Positions 46,096 through 55,860 of a stretch of DNA of 64,000 nt are shown here, one piece after another (the stretch's first letter is position 1; each line of letters opens with the position of its first letter). The stretch is from Bin5 sp965218625 (lineage in GTDB: Bacteria > Chloroflexota > Anaerolineae > Caldilineales > Caldilineaceae): NCBI GenBank assembly GCA_965218625.1, contig CBDCLG010000012.1, forward strand, positions 248,001-312,000, given 5' to 3'. The translations under genes and the position numbers were made by a program. The notes under the pieces are model-generated. The model searched no databases and had not been told where the DNA came from. It was given only the letters and a program-made list of their open reading frames with translations.

Positions 46096-48027
46096 CTAGT
46101 CGGCCAGTGTGCTCACGTCGCCGATGGGCAGGCCCTGGACCTGTGCCTTGAGCAGGCGGCGCATTATTTTGCCAGAGCGGGTCTTGGGCAGTCCGTCGAC
46201 AAAGCTCAATTCAGAAGGCACGGCAATAGGGCCGACTTCGTGGCGCACATGCAGTTTCAGGGCGTCGTTTAGGTCGGAGCTGCCGCTGACGCCTTCGTTG
46301 AGGATGCAGAAGGCATGGATCACGTTGCCGCGCAGTTCGTCGGGGATTCCGACGCAGGCTGCCTCGGCCACATCGGGGTGACTGACCAGCGCGCTCTCTA
46401 TTTCGGCTGTCCCGAGGCGGTAGCCGCTGACTTTGATGACATCGTCCATGCGCCCGATGATCCAGAAGTAGTCGTCGGCGTCGCGGCGGGCGCTGTCGCC
46501 GGTAAAGTACCATCCTTGCTCGGCGAACTCGGACCAATACTGTTCGACGTAGCGGTCGGGATCACCCCAAACGGTCCGGGCCATGCCGGGCCAGGGACGC
46601 TTGATGACGAGGTAGCCGTCCTCGTTGGCCTCGCAGGTGGAGCCGTCCTCGCGCACGACCTGCGCGTCGATCCCGGTGAAGGGGAGCGTGGCGCTGCCCG
46701 GTTTGAGCGGGACGACAGGTGTCGGCGTAATCATAAAGCCGCCGGTCTCAGTCTGCCACCAGGTATCCATAATAGGGCAGTTTTCGCGGCCAATGACGCG
46801 ATGATACCAACGCCAGGCTTCGGGATTGATCGGTTCCCCGACGCTGCCCAGCAGACGCAAGCTGGAGAGATCGTGCTGGTCTGCCCAGGCGTCGCCAAAG
46901 CGCATCAGCCCGCGAATGGCGGTGGGCGCGGTGTACAGAATTGTGATGCCGTAATCTTCAACCAGCTTCCAATAACGATTGGGTTGTGGGTAGTCAGGGG
47001 CGCCCTCGTACATGAATCCGGTTGCGCCGAGAATCAGGGGTGCATAAACGATGTAACTGTGGCCTGTGATCCAACCTGGGTCGGCCGCGCACCACCACAG
47101 GTCGTCCTCTTTCAGATCGAAGACATATTTGAGCGTGGTGGCGATGTAGACCTGATAGCCGCCGCAAGTGTGGAGGACACCCTTTGGTCTGCCTGTCGTA
47201 CCGGATGTGTAGAGGATGAAGAGCGGGTCTTCGGCGTCCATTGCTTCGGACTCGCAGACACTCTTGGCGATAGGAAGAGCCATCAACTCGTGCCACCAGA
47301 CATCGCGGCCCGGCGTCATCTGTACATCCTGTTGCGTGCGCCGGTGAACGATCACCGTTTCGACGATCGGGCTTCGCTTTACGGCTGCATCGGAAATATC
47401 CTTGAGGTTGACAGTTTTGCCGCGCAGCCAAGCCCCATCGGAGGTTATGAGCACTCTTGATTGGGCGTCATCGATACGGCTGGCGAGGGCCTGCTCGCTG
47501 AAACCGCCGTAGACGACAGAGTGGACAGCGCCGATCTTGGTGACGGCCAACATCGCCATCGTGAGTTCCGGCGTTCGTCCCATATAGATGGTAACAGTGT
47601 CGCCCTTGCGAACGCCCTGGGCCTTGAGAACATTGGCAAACCTGTTGACCTCCTGCCATAGCTGATAGTAGCTATAGGTCGATCTCTCGCCGTCCTCCGC
47701 TTCCCAGATCAATGCCAGCTTGTGTTTGCGCCAGCCATTGACGTGCCGGTCCAATGCGTTGTAGGCGATGTTGGTTTTGCCGCCGACAAACCACTTGAAA
47801 AACGGCGCACCGCTATCATCGAGCACCTTGTCGTAGGGCTCGAACCAGTCGATCAGCTCGCGGGCGCGGGCGTCCCAGTAGGCTTCGATGTCGGCGAGCG
47901 CATCGTGGCGAAGATCGAGATAGTTGGCGACATTTGCGCTATCGATTGCCGCCGGCGGCGGCTGGTACAGTTCACTGTCAGCGGCTGGGACTTCAATCGC
48001 CTGGCCGTTAGAACTCTGATCCGACAT
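46096..48027 (-). CDS. acs: Acetyl-CoA synthetase
   Basis: The 643-residue ANL enzyme has the Acs length and motifs: WFVGGKTNIAYNALDRHVNG, the AMP loop LFILYTSGTTGRPKGVLHT, WWCAADPGWITGHSYIVYAP, IMDTWWQTETGGFMITP, WYFTGDSARRDADDYFWIIG and the catalytic Lys in LPKTRSGKIMRRLLKA. It activates acetate to acetyl-CoA. That lysine sits in the usual acetylation-regulated motif. It is convergent with scpA and lies about 75 bp downstream of sucD on the same strand, so it may be co-transcribed with sucCD. Confidence 0.96.
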   Translation of the reverse strand: MSDQSSNGQAIEVPAADSELYQPPPAAIDSANVANYLDLRHDALADIEAYWDARARELIDWFEPYDKVLDDSGAPFFKWFVGGKTNIAYNALDRHVNGWRKHKLALIWEAEDGERSTYSYYQLWQEVNRFANVLKAQGVRKGDTVTIYMGRTPELTMAMLAVTKIGAVHSVVYGGFSEQALASRIDDAQSRVLITSDGAWLRGKTVNLKDISDAAVKRSPIVETVIVHRRTQQDVQMTPGRDVWWHELMALPIAKSVCESEAMDAEDPLFILYTSGTTGRPKGVLHTCGGYQVYIATTLKYVFDLKEDDLWWCAADPGWITGHSYIVYAPLILGATGFMYEGAPDYPQPNRYWKLVEDYGITILYTAPTAIRGLMRFGDAWADQHDLSSLRLLGSVGEPINPEAWRWYHRVIGRENCPIMDTWWQTETGGFMITPTPVVPLKPGSATLPFTGIDAQVVREDGSTCEANEDGYLVIKRPWPGMARTVWGDPDRYVEQYWSEFAEQGWYFTGDSARRDADDYFWIIGRMDDVIKVSGYRLGTAEIESALVSHPDVAEAACVGIPDELRGNVIHAFCILNEGVSGSSDLNDALKLHVRHEVGPIAVPSELSFVDGLPKTRSGKIMRRLLKAQVQGLPIGDVSTLAD

Positions 48028-48103
48028 TGCTCTCTCCTTCGTACGGTGTCAGCTCACTTGCTGCTTCAAATACCCCTATCATAGCACACAAACAGGCCCT
48101 CGC

Positions 48104-48973
48104 TCAGACATTCAGCGCAGCCAAATCGGCAATCTCCTCTGGGTGACGGGCGATCGCCGCGCCGGCGCTCTGCAGGGCCTCGATTTTTTCGGCTGCGGTC
48201 CCTTCTCCGCCGGAGATAATGGCGCCGGCATGGCCCATGCGCCTGCCGGGCGGGGCGGTTTGACCGGCGATAAAGGCGATAACCGGTTTCCTCATTTCGG
48301 AGCCGATGAAGTCGGCGGCCACCTGCTCATCGGCGCCGCCGATCTCTCCGATCAGCACCACCTGCTCAGTCCCCGAGTCCTGTTCAAACATCTGCAGTAC
48401 GTCGAGGAAATTGAGCCCTTTGATTGGGTCGCCGCCGATGCCAACGGCCGTGCTCTGACCGATTCCACGCGCCGTCAGGGCGTAGATTACCTCATATGTG
48501 AGCGTGCCGGAACGGCTGACGATGCCGACATTGCCCGGCGTGTGGATATGGCCGGCCATAATGCCGACTTTTGCCGAACCCGGGGAGATCAACCCCGGAC
48601 AGTTCGGCCCGATGAGAACTGAATCGGTCGCATCCAGGTAGGCGCGGGCGCGGGCCATGTCCAGGGCGGGGATGTTTTCGGTGATGCAGACGATGAGTTT
48701 GATGCCGGCGTCAGCCGCCTCCAGGAGGGCGTCGACTGCAAAGGCGGCGGGAACGAAAATGATGCTGGTGTTGGCATCGGTCGTATCGACTGCCTCGTGA
48801 ACGGTATCGAAGACGGGCGTGTTGCCGACGGCCCACTGCCCTCCGCGGCCGGGCACGGCGCCGGCGACGACGTTTGTGCCATATTGGATCATCTGCTGGG
48901 CGTGAAAGGCCCCCTGGCTTCCGGTGATTCCCTGCACAAGCAGGCGGGTGCCGTTGTCGACGAGGATACTCAT
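48104..48973 (-). CDS. sucD: Succinyl-CoA synthetase alpha subunit
   Basis: The 289-residue subunit begins MSILVDNGTRLLVQGITGSQ with the CoA-binding Rossmann region, then TENIPALDMARARAYLD, LIGPNCPGLISPGSAKVGIM and the phospho-histidine in GRRMGHAGAIISGGEGTA. It overlaps sucC by 4 bp (ATGA), indicating translational coupling. It carries out substrate-level phosphorylation in the TCA cycle. Confidence 0.97.
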   Translation of the reverse strand: MSILVDNGTRLLVQGITGSQGAFHAQQMIQYGTNVVAGAVPGRGGQWAVGNTPVFDTVHEAVDTTDANTSIIFVPAAFAVDALLEAADAGIKLIVCITENIPALDMARARAYLDATDSVLIGPNCPGLISPGSAKVGIMAGHIHTPGNVGIVSRSGTLTYEVIYALTARGIGQSTAVGIGGDPIKGLNFLDVLQMFEQDSGTEQVVLIGEIGGADEQVAADFIGSEMRKPVIAFIAGQTAPPGRRMGHAGAIISGGEGTAAEKIEALQSAGAAIARHPEEIADLAALNV

Positions 48974-50112
48974 TTGCCCTCTCCTTTGGCGGCGACGACA
49001 GCCATCTGTACGGCTTCCGAGAGCCGGTTGGCGGAGGGAAGCTTGGAGTCTGCCAGGATCTGACGGCCTTCTTCCTCGTTCACGCCGACCATTCGGACGA
49101 CGATCGGCACTTTCACGTCGAGGCTGTTGATGGCCTCTACGATCCCGTTGGCAACCTCATCGCAACGGGTTATGCCGCCAAAGATATTGATAAGAACTGC
49201 CTTTACGCGCGTGTCGCGCAGGATGATGCGGAGGGCGGCAAGCACTTTGTCAGCGCCGGCGCCGCCGCCGATATCGAGAAAGTTGGCAGGGTTGCCGCCG
49301 TACAGTTTGATGATGTCCATCGTGGCCATGGCCAGGCCGGCGCCGTTCACCATGCAGCCGATTTCTCCATCCAGGTCGATGTAGCTCAGCCCGGCTTCGC
49401 GCGCTTCGGTCTCGGTTGGGCTGTCCTCGTCGGGGTCGCGCATGGAGGCCAGTTCGGTCTGCCGGGGCAGAGCGCTGTCGTCGAGCAGGATTTTGCCGTC
49501 CACCGCCTCCAGCTGGTTATCGCCATTCACGATGAGAGGGTTGATCTCCGCCAGGCTGGCATCGCTCTCGACGAAAGCCTGATAGAGGCTTTGGGCGATC
49601 CTGGTGAAGGCGGGAATGTGCTCCCGTGACAAGCCGATGCCGAAGGCAAGCTGCCGTGCCTGGTACCCCTGCATGCCCAGGAGGGGATGGACGTGAACGG
49701 TGACGATCTTTTCGGGCGTTTGCGCGGCGACCTCTTCGATTTCGACGCCGCCTTCGCTGCTGGCCATAATCGCGACCTTGCGCGCGCTGCGGTCGAGGAC
49801 GGCTCCCAGATAGATTTCTGAGCGTATGTCAGCTGCTTCGTCGACCAGCACCTTCTGCACCCTCAGCCCTTTGATATCCATGCCGAGGATGCCGCCGGCT
49901 ACCTCTTCCGCTTCATCGGGCGTCTGCGCCAGTTTGATGCCGCCGGCCTTGCCGCGCCCGCCGACCAGGACCTGGCTCTTGATGACAACCGGTTTGCCGA
50001 TCCGTTCGGCGATAGTCCTGGCCTCGGCGGCCGTGGCGGCGATGTCGCCGTCCGGGATTGGCACGCCGTAGTCGGCGAAAATGCGTTTCGACTGATACTC
50101 GTGTAATTTCAA
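48970..50112 (-). CDS. sucC: Succinyl-CoA synthetase beta subunit
   Basis: TTG at 50112 is chosen because it gives the universal beginning LKLHEYQSKRIFADYGVPIP and has GAGGAG at proper spacing. A further TTG 18 bp upstream lacks this. The 380-residue protein has the ATP-grasp fold (VVIKSQVLVGGRGKAGGIKL, LAEINPLIVNGDNQLEAVDG) and the C-terminal ligase domain (KLYGGNPANFLDIGGGA, VLINIFGGITRCDEVANGI). It is the first gene of the sucCD pair. Confidence 0.96.
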   Translation of the reverse strand: MKLHEYQSKRIFADYGVPIPDGDIAATAAEARTIAERIGKPVVIKSQVLVGGRGKAGGIKLAQTPDEAEEVAGGILGMDIKGLRVQKVLVDEAADIRSEIYLGAVLDRSARKVAIMASSEGGVEIEEVAAQTPEKIVTVHVHPLLGMQGYQARQLAFGIGLSREHIPAFTRIAQSLYQAFVESDASLAEINPLIVNGDNQLEAVDGKILLDDSALPRQTELASMRDPDEDSPTETEAREAGLSYIDLDGEIGCMVNGAGLAMATMDIIKLYGGNPANFLDIGGGAGADKVLAALRIILRDTRVKAVLINIFGGITRCDEVANGIVEAINSLDVKVPIVVRMVGVNEEEGRQILADSKLPSANRLSEAVQMAVVAAKGEGK

Positions 50113-50229
50113 GAGATGACTCCTCGTCAATCTGTAACCAAAACTTTGTGAACGCGGGATGAATTGTGACTGGAACTTCCGGCGACAAGCGGACGCAAGA
50201 GTTGCCGTGACCCCAGACCAGTATCCGAT

Positions 50230-51142
50230 TCAGCCTTTCAGTCCTGTCAAAGCGATGCCCTCGATGATTTGACGCTGAAAGATCAGAAAAACAATCAGCA
50301 GCGGGATGCTGGCCAGGCTGGCCGCAGTCATGATTCGATCCCAATGGGTGGTGGATTCACCGCGAAAGAAGCTCAGGCCGACGGGCAGCGTATAAAACTC
50401 GCGACTGTTGGCAAGGATTCAGCGGCCACAGATAGGCGTTCCAGTTGCCGATGAAGTTGAAAATGGCGAGGGCGGCGATGGCCGGCTTGACAAGGGGCGC
50501 GGCGATGCGCCACCAGATGCCGAATTCGTTCATGCCATCTATACGGGCAGCGTCGAGCAGCTCATTCGGAACGCCGTCGAAGAACTGTCGCATGAGAAAA
50601 ATGCCGGCCGCGGTGATGACGCCAGGAAAGGCGATTCCCCAATACTGGGCGAAGCCTACGTGCCAGTTCCAGTTCACGCTCATGGTATACCAGGGGATGA
50701 TCAGCATTTCGGTCGGAATCATCAAAGTGCCGAGCATGCCGATGAAGATGATGTTCTTGCCCGGAAAGTCGAATTTGTTGAGCGTATAGCCTACCAGCGT
50801 ATCGAAAAAGACGACGCTGGTCGTGCTAATGGCGGCGACGAAAATGCTGTTCAGGTACCAGCGCTCGAAGCTGGAAGTGTTGAGCACGTCAACATAGTTT
50901 TGCAGGGTCGGATTCTCGGGGAAGAAGGAAAAGTTTACCAGCTCGGGGGCCGGTTTCACGCTCGTCAGGATCATCCAAATGAAGGGCGTGACCATGCAGA
51001 CGCCGCCGAGGGCGAGAAGTAGGTATGCGATCGGGACTGCCCAGCCTAAGGGACGACGTCCTTTACTCTGAGCCGGCGCAAACTGTTCTGTGATCGGCAA
51101 GGAGCCATCTTTGCCGGCATTTACTGAAGTAGCCATGGGCAA
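50230..51142 (-). pseudogene. Carbohydrate ABC transporter permease (MalG type), one-base frameshift
   Basis: The open frame runs from 51142 through five membrane segments and the EAA loop (DAARIDGMNEFGIWWRI) to WNAYLWPL. At about 50417 an extra base throws it, giving a false end at 50357. In the next frame the normal MalG C-terminus continues: ILANSREFYTLPVGLSFFRG, ESTTHWDRIMTAASLASIPL, LIVFLIFQRQIIEGIALTGL, KG and TGA at 50230. Only one base separates it from an intact gene of about 303 residues. In an otherwise intact transporter operon this may be a sequencing error or a very recent mutation. Confidence 0.85.
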
Positions 51143-51162
51143 CTCCTCCTCGGCGCCTCTGC

Positions 51163-52068
51163 CTAATACTCCACCCGCCGCGAAAGAAAACGCAGCTGAA
51201 TGATGGTGATCAGCAGGATCAGGAGGAACAGTAGAACGGTGAGCGCGCCGGCATAGCCCATTTTGTAGCTGGAGAATCCCTCGCGATAGACCTCAAGAAC
51301 GACGGTCGTCGTACTCTTCAGCGGCCCGCCCGTCCCCTGGGGGCTCATGTTCTGGACGAGTGCGAACAGCCGCAGGTAGGAGATCGTGCCGAGGACGGTC
51401 AGGTAGACGATGATTGGATTGAGCAGGGGCAAGGTGATGCGCCAGAAAAGTTGCCACGCATTGGCGCCGTCAATGCGGGCGGCTTCGTAGTACTGGCCGG
51501 GAATCTGCTGGAGACCGGCGAGGAAGATGATGACGGCAAAGCCGAGATTCTGCCAAACGGCGACCGCTGTGATCGACGGCAACGCCTGTTTCGGACTCTT
51601 GGTGAACGGCTGATCTGGCAGCCCGACCAGGTCGAGCGCCTGATTGAGCAGGCCGGTCTCCGGCTGATAGAGCCAGTTCCAGACAAAAGCAATCGCCACG
51701 GCTGAGGTGACATAGGGCGCGAAATAAGCGACGCGAAAGACCGCGGCAAAGCGGCGGACCTGCGCCAGAAGCAGGGCGATTATGAGCGCCAGTACGAGCT
51801 GGGAAGGTACACCGAACAAGACGTAGCGAACGGTATTGGAAAAGGCCGCCGTCACCGAGCTGCGCGGCTTCCCGGCATCCTTCCATATCTCTTGATAGTT
51901 CTCGATTCCGACCCAAGGGCCGGAGGCTTCGAATACATTCCAGTCGCGGAAGCTGACATTGAATGCCAGAATGGTCGGATACCAGCGGATGACGACAAAG
52001 AATACGAGCGCTACGCTCATGAAGACGTAGGCCCAGATGATCTGCCGCTGGTGGAGGGTTAGTCGCAT
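51163..52068 (-). CDS. Carbohydrate ABC transporter permease (MalF/UgpA type)
   Basis: The 301-residue protein has six membrane segments, starting YVFMSVALVFFVVIRWYPTI, with the EAA loop EAARIDGANAWQLFWRITLP that contacts the ATPase. It forms the pore with the MalG-type permease encoded 20 bp downstream. An ATP-binding subunit is not in the cluster; these CUT1 systems often share one MsiK-like ATPase elsewhere. Confidence 0.93.
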   Translation of the reverse strand: MRLTLHQRQIIWAYVFMSVALVFFVVIRWYPTILAFNVSFRDWNVFEASGPWVGIENYQEIWKDAGKPRSSVTAAFSNTVRYVLFGVPSQLVLALIIALLLAQVRRFAAVFRVAYFAPYVTSAVAIAFVWNWLYQPETGLLNQALDLVGLPDQPFTKSPKQALPSITAVAVWQNLGFAVIIFLAGLQQIPGQYYEAARIDGANAWQLFWRITLPLLNPIIVYLTVLGTISYLRLFALVQNMSPQGTGGPLKSTTTVVLEVYREGFSSYKMGYAGALTVLLFLLILLITIIQLRFLSRRVEY

Positions 52069-52213
52069 GACGTGTTTCGTGGGCCTAGGATTGCGTTTGC
52101 TCTACTAACGCCGGCAATTGGGCGGGTCTGCACATTACGAGCTGTGTTCTCAAAAGGAGAGAGGGAGGCCTCCGTGGATGCTTCCCTCTCTCCTCCAGTT
52201 TGTTACGCCTCAA

Positions 52214-53527
52214 TTAGCGGCTGGACCAGAAGTCGTCAATTATCTCCTGGTCGGTTTCGGCCGCGATCTGGAGGGCGGTGGCCGGGTCTTCGCCGGTCAG
52301 GATCACCATGTCGAAGGAATCGACGATGGCCTGACGCTGTTCGCTTTCATTGACGAAGAATGTGGCATAGGAGTACTCCAGCCCGGCTGCGAACGCGCCC
52401 AGTTTCTCATCGGCGAGCAGTTCCGGATCACTGCCGGCTTCGAGTTGTGCGGGCAACTCACCAACGATGTCGACCCAGATTGCTCCGGCCTCTGCGCTGG
52501 TGATGTATTGCAGAAATTTGACTGAGGCGTCAAAGCGGCCCTGGTCGGCGGCGGCTTTCTTGGTCAACCCGTGGGTCCAGTAGGAGCCAAAGGTGCTCTT
52601 GATGCCGTTGTGCTCGGGCAACTCGGTGACGCCGAAGTTCATCTCCGGATTGTTCTTGGCGATCGTGCCGAGGCGGAAGGAGCCGTCCACATGGAAGCAG
52701 ACATGGCCGCCGACGAAGGCGTTGGTGCTGCCGTCAAACAGGTCGCGGTCGCCGGTCGCCAGCTCGGTGTGGAAGGCGAGCAGATAGTTCCAGGCCTGGA
52801 GGCCGGCCTCGTCATTGTAGAGGACCTCGGTGGTGTCGTCACTGTAGGGCACACCGCCGAACTGTCGTATCAGCACCTCACGGAACCAGTGGTGGTCCTG
52901 GGCGGCCGGGTCGGCAACGAAGCCCTCAACAACGAGATTTCCTTCGTCGTCCCGCTGGGTGCAGGCTACCGCCTGGTCTACAAGCTCATCCAGCGTTGCC
53001 GGCGGGCTTTCGGGATCGAGCCCGGCGTCCGCCATCAGGTCTTTGTTATAGAAGAGCGCGAGGGCGCGCACAGCTGTGGGCAGCGTGTAGAGCGTGCCTT
53101 CGACAAAGCTGGCCTGCACCATCGGGCTGAACTTCTCGCCGACCATGGCCGGCGGGAAGGCGTCTTCGGGCAGAGGCACGAGATAGCCGGCGTCGATCCA
53201 TACCGATTGCCAGCCATAGAAGAGCGTGGCCACGTCCGGGCCTACGCCGGCAGGGACGCTGGCGGCGATCTTGTCGCGAAACTCTGCGTAGGGGATGTCG
53301 GCGTTGTGAATGACCTTGATACCCGGATTGGCTGCCTCGAAGTTGGCGATCAGCTGATTCATGGCATCGACCCTGGCGCCAAAGTTGTACTGCCAGTACT
53401 CGATTTCGATAACTTCGACAGCCGGCGCAGCTTCTTGGGCGGGCGCGGCCGGCGCAGGGCACGCGGCCAAGAGCAACGCGCCAACAAGCAGAACGCTAAT
53501 CAGAATGAGCAATTTGGACCGTTTCAT
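52214..53527 (-). CDS. Extracellular sugar-binding lipoprotein of an ABC transporter
   Basis: The 437-residue family 1 solute-binding protein begins MKRSKLLILISVLLVGALLL with lipobox LLAACPAP. The mature domain has EYWQYNFGARVDAMNQLIAN, ADIPYAEFRDKIAASVPAGV, YTLPTAVRALALFYNKDLMA and AGLDPESPPATLDELVDQA. It captures a sugar or sugar derivative for the two permeases downstream. The kinase and amidohydrolase upstream suggest an amino-sugar or modified sugar, which is inference. Confidence 0.93.
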   Translation of the reverse strand: MKRSKLLILISVLLVGALLLAACPAPAAPAQEAAPAVEVIEIEYWQYNFGARVDAMNQLIANFEAANPGIKVIHNADIPYAEFRDKIAASVPAGVGPDVATLFYGWQSVWIDAGYLVPLPEDAFPPAMVGEKFSPMVQASFVEGTLYTLPTAVRALALFYNKDLMADAGLDPESPPATLDELVDQAVACTQRDDEGNLVVEGFVADPAAQDHHWFREVLIRQFGGVPYSDDTTEVLYNDEAGLQAWNYLLAFHTELATGDRDLFDGSTNAFVGGHVCFHVDGSFRLGTIAKNNPEMNFGVTELPEHNGIKSTFGSYWTHGLTKKAAADQGRFDASVKFLQYITSAEAGAIWVDIVGELPAQLEAGSDPELLADEKLGAFAAGLEYSYATFFVNESEQRQAIVDSFDMVILTGEDPATALQIAAETDQEIIDDFWSSR

Positions 53528-53608
53528 CGTTCAATTCCTCCTTGGAGTGAATATAGTAGAGACTTCTTCGTCCGCGCAGTGCCTCGATTGGCAGCGAGAA
53601 GGGCAAAG

Positions 53609-54571
53609 TTAAATGGAAATCTTGAGCAAGCGTGCGGCGTTGCCGGCGAAAATCATTTGGATATCCTGTTCCGGCAGATTCAGGTCCAGGCAGCTGCGCA
53701 TCTGGTCTTGCAGGTACTCGAGAGTAAAACCGCGCGGGAACCAGCTGCTGTCGGTGCCAAAAATGATGCGGCTGGGGCCGATTGTCTCGTAGTACTTTCG
53801 GAACAGATACTTGACGGTTACCTCACCGGGCACCCAGCGAATCCACTGGAGGCTGCCGCTGGTGTCCACGGAAACGTTGGGGCATGCCCAGCAAAGCTGC
53901 AGCGTCTCCCGTTCCCAGGCGCAGCCGAAATGCGGAATGACAAATGTCACGTCGGGGAAGGCTTTTGCGATGTTGTGCAGCTTGAAGGGGCTGATGTTTT
54001 CATGCCAGGCGATGCCGCCGGCACTCCCCTGAATGCCGAAATGGATGAGCACGGGGATGTCCAGTTCGGCGCACTTCTCCCAGACTGGCCAGATCGATTC
54101 GTCCTCGATTGGCTGCTCGATCATCGGTGCGAGCAGCTTGTAACCCCGGAGCCCCAGTGCGGTTACCGCGTGCTCCAATTGGGCAACTGCGTCCTCATCG
54201 AAAGGGTTGTGATGTGCGAACCCGATGAATTTGTCGGGGTACCAGCTGACGACTTCGGCAAGATGCTCATTGCCGCCGCCGGTTACGAAGCCTACCGCAC
54301 GCACGCCGTGTTCGTCCAGTTCTGCCGACCAGCGGCGGGCCTGCTCCCTGTCTCCCGGGTGGTCATCCCCCGACTCCGCCTGCGGGAATCCCCACATGCG
54401 TCGCCAGTGTTCACCATAAGGGCGGCTCAACTCCTGCACTTTGCGTGCCCGCTCCTCACCCACTTTCTCGACGTATTGTTGTATCGTATTTCCCATATTG
54501 GGGAACCACGGCTTCTGCGTGGGAAAGTGAACGTGAAAATCAATGATCTCAAAGCCCTGATACATTTTCAC
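53609..54571 (-). CDS. Amidohydrolase-2 family protein
   Basis: The 320-residue TIM-barrel hydrolase has the HxH metal pair in IIDFHVHFPTQKPWF (His at about 13 and 15), a middle histidine in VLIHFGIQGSAGGIAWHENI, VTFVIPHFGCAWERETLQL, and the late Asp in IIFGTDSSWFPRG. Members include decarboxylases and lactonases of the ACMSD/LigJ group. It sits in the sugar-transport operon, so it may act on a lactone or sugar acid. The substrate is unknown. Confidence 0.88.
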   Translation of the reverse strand: MKMYQGFEIIDFHVHFPTQKPWFPNMGNTIQQYVEKVGEERARKVQELSRPYGEHWRRMWGFPQAESGDDHPGDREQARRWSAELDEHGVRAVGFVTGGGNEHLAEVVSWYPDKFIGFAHHNPFDEDAVAQLEHAVTALGLRGYKLLAPMIEQPIEDESIWPVWEKCAELDIPVLIHFGIQGSAGGIAWHENISPFKLHNIAKAFPDVTFVIPHFGCAWERETLQLCWACPNVSVDTSGSLQWIRWVPGEVTVKYLFRKYYETIGPSRIIFGTDSSWFPRGFTLEYLQDQMRSCLDLNLPEQDIQMIFAGNAARLLKISI

Positions 54572-54630
54572 TCCTTGCAGCGGATGGCACGGCCGCCGCG
54601 GAGGCCGCTCAGTCGATTGCGCCGGTGAGT

Positions 54631-55614
54631 TCAGCCAAGAGGCGGCTGTCCATGCGCTTGCAGTGTGTCACTGGGCAAGAGCGCCGGCTTGCGAGCCAGC
54701 AGAGATGCCCCATGAGCGGGAGCCGCGCACACGGGCACGATTTGGCAGTCGGGCAGCAGCGCCGAGAGCTCGGTCTGAAACGCCCGCCGCAGGTGCAATG
54801 ACTCCTCCAGAACGCCGCCGGCTATGGCGACGCGAGGGGCGCTAATGGGCCCGGCCTTGCGAACTGCCGATGCGGTTGTTGCGGCCAGTGCAGCGCCCGC
54901 ATCGTCGAGAATCGAAAGCGCCACGCTGTCTCCGCAATCTGCCGCCTGCGTGACAAAGGGCGCGAAGGAGCGCAGCTGGAAATGGGCATGCGAGATACTG
55001 GTGTCGAGGTCGGCGATCCAACCAACCCATTCCTGGGACGAATGCCCGGCGATGGCGAGGAAACTGTCCGACAGGCAGGTCGCGGGGCCGCGGCCGTCAA
55101 GTGCGGACACTGCGGCCCGCAGACCGGCGCGGCCGATACTGAAGCCGCTGCCGGCGTCGCCCAGCCAGTGGCCCAATCCGTCGGCACGCGCGCAGCATCC
55201 ATCGCGGCCGACCGCAAAGGCGACAGCTCCGCTCCCGGCGGCGACCAGTGCGCCCGGGCCGCCAAGGAAAGCGCCCGCCCAGGCGGCAACGGAGTCGTTC
55301 ACCAGGCGCCACGGGCACATAAGTCCACAACTATCCAGAACGGAATTCAAGAGTTGATGTACATTTGCCACGTCCGACGGCCCATCAAAGCCAGCCATGC
55401 CGGCGCAAGCGGACTGTACATCGGCTGGGTCAACCGCTGATTCAGCCAGCGCGCGTGAAATCGCCGCTGCGATGTTGCTGCCGGCCTCTCCTACACCGAC
55501 GAGATGGTAGTTGGAGGGACCGTCTTTCGCTTCGGCGACCAGGCCCCCGGTTCGGTCCGACAACACGATCTGAGTCTTGGTCGCGCCGCCGTCGATTCCA
55601 AGAAAATAGACCAC
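54631..55614 (-). CDS. BadF/BadG-type ATPase, N-acetylglucosamine-kinase-like
   Basis: The 327-residue ASKHA-fold protein has the phosphate 1 loop YFLGIDGGATKTQIVLSDRT, the GxGAVAFAVGRDG segment, GLGHWLGDAGSGFSIGRAGL as in GlcNAc kinases, and a late adenosine-region motif RVAIAGGVLEESLHLRRAF. The GDAGSGF motif is typical of sugar kinases of this family rather than of 2-hydroxyacyl-CoA dehydratase activators, which carry an Fe-S cluster. It is the first gene of the ABC transporter operon and probably phosphorylates the imported sugar. Confidence 0.88.
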   Translation of the reverse strand: MVYFLGIDGGATKTQIVLSDRTGGLVAEAKDGPSNYHLVGVGEAGSNIAAAISRALAESAVDPADVQSACAGMAGFDGPSDVANVHQLLNSVLDSCGLMCPWRLVNDSVAAWAGAFLGGPGALVAAGSGAVAFAVGRDGCCARADGLGHWLGDAGSGFSIGRAGLRAAVSALDGRGPATCLSDSFLAIAGHSSQEWVGWIADLDTSISHAHFQLRSFAPFVTQAADCGDSVALSILDDAGAALAATTASAVRKAGPISAPRVAIAGGVLEESLHLRRAFQTELSALLPDCQIVPVCAAPAHGASLLARKPALLPSDTLQAHGQPPLG

Positions 55615-55860
55615 ATCTGGATTGTAGCCCGAAAGCCTTAAATGTCAAGCATCGGGCAGTCAAACTTGCGTAGGGAAAGCGGATTTTGCTCGCCTGTGGA
55701 TTCTTTGGGAGAATTGCTGTAAACAGGGCCGTCTGCCGATTTCAGCGCCGGTGTACGTGTCACGATTTTCTCCTGGAAAAGACGGCTTCGGCCCACGTCT
55801 GCGCGGCGAAGTGAAGCGGTCTGTTCAAGGTGAACAGATGCTTAAGGAAGGGAAACCGGA

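Noticed and set aside
50357..51142. Programmed frameshifting in the ABC permease
   Set aside because: No slippery heptamer or stimulatory structure is visible at 50417, and such permeases are not known to need it. A mutation or read error is simpler.
52571..54628. 685-codon open frame on the plus strand
   Set aside because: It is antisense to the sugar-binding protein and amidohydrolase genes, has no family signal, and its composition reflects the opposite strand's codon bias.
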